From Phaeoceros laevis (taxonomy: Eukaryota; Anthocerotophyta; Anthocerotopsida; Notothyladales), in NCBI GenBank assembly GCA_049999765.1, contig JBNGIQ010009210.1, forward strand, positions 44,646 to 83,679: a stretch of 39,034 nucleotides of DNA. The letters run 5' to 3'. The notes beneath the pieces are model-generated. The model was not told the DNA's origin and ran no database searches. It saw nothing but the letters and a program-made list of their open reading frames with translations. This document shows positions 37,203-39,034 of the stretch, one piece after another. Position 1 is the first letter of the stretch; each line of letters begins with the position of its first letter. The translations under genes and the position numbers were made by a program.

Positions 37203-39034
37203 TCATGGTCGACCCTTACAACTGCAACGCCCGTTTGCGAATCGATGCACACGGTACCCATCCCTTACCACAATGTCTCTCTGTTCAAGCCTTGACATGA
37301 TTTCCGTGGAGCTGTGGCAGTCACTGCACATTCGTAGATTCTTCGTTACCACCAGAGGTGTCCCAGTCGGAGTGTTCAACAAACCAAACGCCAGGGCTAG
37401 CTTCTCAGCATGCCCACAAAGCACATCTTCCTTTTCCTTCTGACTCAGTGGCTTCAACACCAACTTTGTGTGAGGTACGTGGCCTCCTTCCTGCTTCACA
37501 CGTGCATTTGTGCTCTCTACCTTGAGCGCAATATCCTTTCTCCCTTCTCCCACCAGAAATCTGTGTACCTCCTTCTTCACCTCAATGCTCGCCACTGCAG
37601 GTTTCTTGTTAGCTCCTGCTGCCCTTCTCTGTGTTTCAATCCTGTCTACATCGGTCCACCTACCAGCATCTGCGTAGGCATTAGCCATGAGAACATAGGC
37701 AGACGCCATTTGAGGGTCAAGCCTAACAAGGCTTTCAAAACACCTCACAGCCCTCTCTATATCCCCGTGACTTTTGCAAGCATTCAACAAAGACGTCAAG
37801 CCCACCACATTACTTTGGCCTTCATATGATAATAGCATCTTCTCTGCATCATCTAATTGGCCAGCACGTGCAAGAAGATCAATCATGCAGGTGTAATGCT
37901 CAATAGTAGGTTTGATGCCATGCTGTTCAGCCATGGAATCCAAGTATTTGCGACCCTCGTGGACCAGTCCCTCATGACTGCATGCTACTAGAAGGCAAGT
38001 AAAAGTAACATCATTAGGATGAACACCGGCAACTAACATCTCCTCAAAACAAGCTAGTGCCTTGCGACCTTCATCACAAGCACCATACCCAGCAATCAGG
38101 GTTGTCCATGTTACCACATTCTTTGTGTTCATGCTGTCAAAAGTCTGACGTGCATCTTCCAGCTCACCACATTTAGCATACATGTCCACCAGGCAGTTGC
38201 CCACCACTACATCATCCAGCAGACCTCTTTTGACAATCTTTGAGTGTAGCTCCCTGCCCTTCTGTATGGCTCCAGTGCTTGCACACGCCCTCAGAAGGCA
38301 AGCAAAAGTAACATTGTCAGCCAAAATGAGCCCCGCCTCCTCCATTTGTCCACACACAACAAGTGCCTCTTGGCCGAGTCCTTGCTGTGCATACCCAGCA
38401 ATCAGGGCTGTCCACGTTACCACATTCTTTGTGTCCATGCTGTCAAAAATCTGGCGTGCATCTTCCAGCTTACCACATTTTGCATACATGTCCACCAGGC
38501 AGTTGCCGACCACTACGTTATCCAGCAGTCCTCTTTTGACAATCTGTGAGTGAAGCTGCCTGCCCTTCTGCAAGGCACCAGTGGTTGCACACGCCTTCAG
38601 AAGGCAAACAAAAGTAACATAGTTAGCCAAATTGAGGCCCACCTCCTCCATTTGTCCATACAGAACAAGCGCCTCTTGGCCCAGTCCTTGCTGTGCATAC
38701 CCAGCGATCAGCGCTGTCCATGTCACCACATCCTTTGTGGCCATCCTGTCAAAAACCTGGCGTGCACCTTCTAGCTCACCACACTTTGCATACATGTCCA
38801 CCAGGCAGGTGCTCATCACTACGTCATCCAGCAGACCTCTTTTGACAATCTTTGAGTGCAGCTCCCTGCCCTTCTGTATGGCACCAATGCTTGCACACGC
38901 CTTCAGAAGGCAAGCAAAAGTAACATGGTCAGCCAAAATGAGGCCCGCCTCCTCCATTTGTCCATACACAACAAGCGCCTCTTGGCCGAGTCCTTGCTGT
39001 GCATACCCAGCGATCAGCGCTGTCCATGTCACCA
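37203..39034 (-). CDS. PPR protein with KP-type DYW (GRP end), candidate U-to-C editing factor, 5' part outside window
   Basis: 609 residues are visible; the N-terminus lies beyond the right edge. Three almost identical P-L-S modules with a 306-bp (102-residue) period come first (WTALIAGYAQQGLGQEALVV, LVDMYAKCGELEDARQ), then a diverged final triplet and E1/E2. NKKPAVASIEVKKEVHRF carries KPA in place of the PG box. The deaminase has CGHAEKLALAFGLL and CSDCH zinc ligands and ends in GRCSCKGRP. The GRP triplet and KPA are the diagnostic features of the DYW:KP class associated with U-to-C editing in hornworts, ferns and non-Selaginella lycophytes. L motifs are unexpanded. Using fifth/last residues of P and S motifs (TD, TD, TN, NN, TD, NN, TD), the visible part would prefer about G n G A n Y G n Y G, with n for L motifs. 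Confidence 0.93.
   Translation of the reverse strand, partial: VTWTALIAGYAQQGLGQEALVVYGQMEEAGLILADHVTFACLLKACASIGAIQKGRELHSKIVKRGLLDDVVMSTCLVDMYAKCGELEGARQVFDRMATKDVVTWTALIAGYAQQGLGQEALVLYGQMEEVGLNLANYVTFVCLLKACATTGALQKGRQLHSQIVKRGLLDNVVVGNCLVDMYAKCGKLEDARQIFDSMDTKNVVTWTALIAGYAQQGLGQEALVVCGQMEEAGLILADNVTFACLLRACASTGAIQKGRELHSKIVKRGLLDDVVVGNCLVDMYAKCGELEDARQTFDSMNTKNVVTWTTLIAGYGACDEGRKALACFEEMLVAGVHPNDVTFTCLLVACSHEGLVHEGRKYLDSMAEQHGIKPTIEHYTCMIDLLARAGQLDDAEKMLLSYEGQSNVVGLTSLLNACKSHGDIERAVRCFESLVRLDPQMASAYVLMANAYADAGRWTDVDRIETQRRAAGANKKPAVASIEVKKEVHRFLVGEGRKDIALKVESTNARVKQEGGHVPHTKLVLKPLSQKEKEDVLCGHAEKLALAFGLLNTPTGTPLVVTKNLRMCSDCHSSTEIMSRLEQRDIVVRDGYRVHRFANGRCSCKGRP

Overview
The window is nuclear DNA of a land plant. 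It holds spliced genes with short GT-AG introns (about 77-180 nt), chloroplast- and mitochondrion-directed proteins, a cytosolic ribosomal protein, and several long PLS-class pentatricopeptide repeat (PPR) genes with few or no introns. Two of the PPR genes end in the KP variant of the DYW deaminase domain (KPA in place of the usual PG box, with GRP or GDRH ends). By my knowledge that variant is confined to hornworts, ferns and lycophytes other than Selaginella, the lineages with U-to-C organelle RNA editing. The short introns and roughly one gene per 3 kb favour a compact genome, so a hornwort is my best guess; Isoetes, Lycopodiales or a fern remain possible. Four N-runs show a draft assembly, so some frameshifts may be assembly errors.

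Layout. 1-3.1 kb: a 78-bp satellite, one small membrane protein ORF, transposon-like sequence and an 18-bp minisatellite. 3.2-7.8 kb: a minus-strand LTR retrotransposon remnant (frameshifted gag, tRNA-iMet primer site, LTR-like tract with two covarying hairpins) and a separate fold-back element. 8.4-9.4 kb: a broken copy of the membrane-protein gene that is intact at 24.0-24.9 kb. 9.9-12.7 kb: two coiled-coil/RING genes in tandem. 13.1-15.1 kb: a double retropepsin-like aspartyl protease in at least six exons. 15.1-16.0 kb: scrambled PPR and PDF-motif fragments around a 100-N gap. 16.6-17.6 kb: RPL15. 17.8-20.7 kb: an E+ PPR gene, divergent from coproporphyrinogen III oxidase (21.0-22.8 kb). 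25.6-32.6 kb: two divergent PPR genes sharing about 500 bp of promoter. 32.7-34.0 kb: a class III peroxidase. 34.9-35.1 kb: TOM9/TOM22. 36.4-36.8 kb: two exons of a Raf-like kinase. 37.2 kb to the right edge: a second KP-type PPR gene, cut by the window.

The main theme is organelle RNA metabolism. Two PPR genes are KP-type candidate U-to-C editing factors. Two are E+ proteins with a normal PG box but no deaminase, and both carry nine 12-16-residue insertions in total inside their L motifs. The most striking gene (28.7-32.6 kb) joins an N-terminal PDF motif, known from OSB organellar single-stranded-DNA-binding proteins, to a PPR array through a conserved-looking intron. A degenerate PDF-like segment lies in its divergent neighbour, and a third PDF-like exon lies at 15.5 kb.
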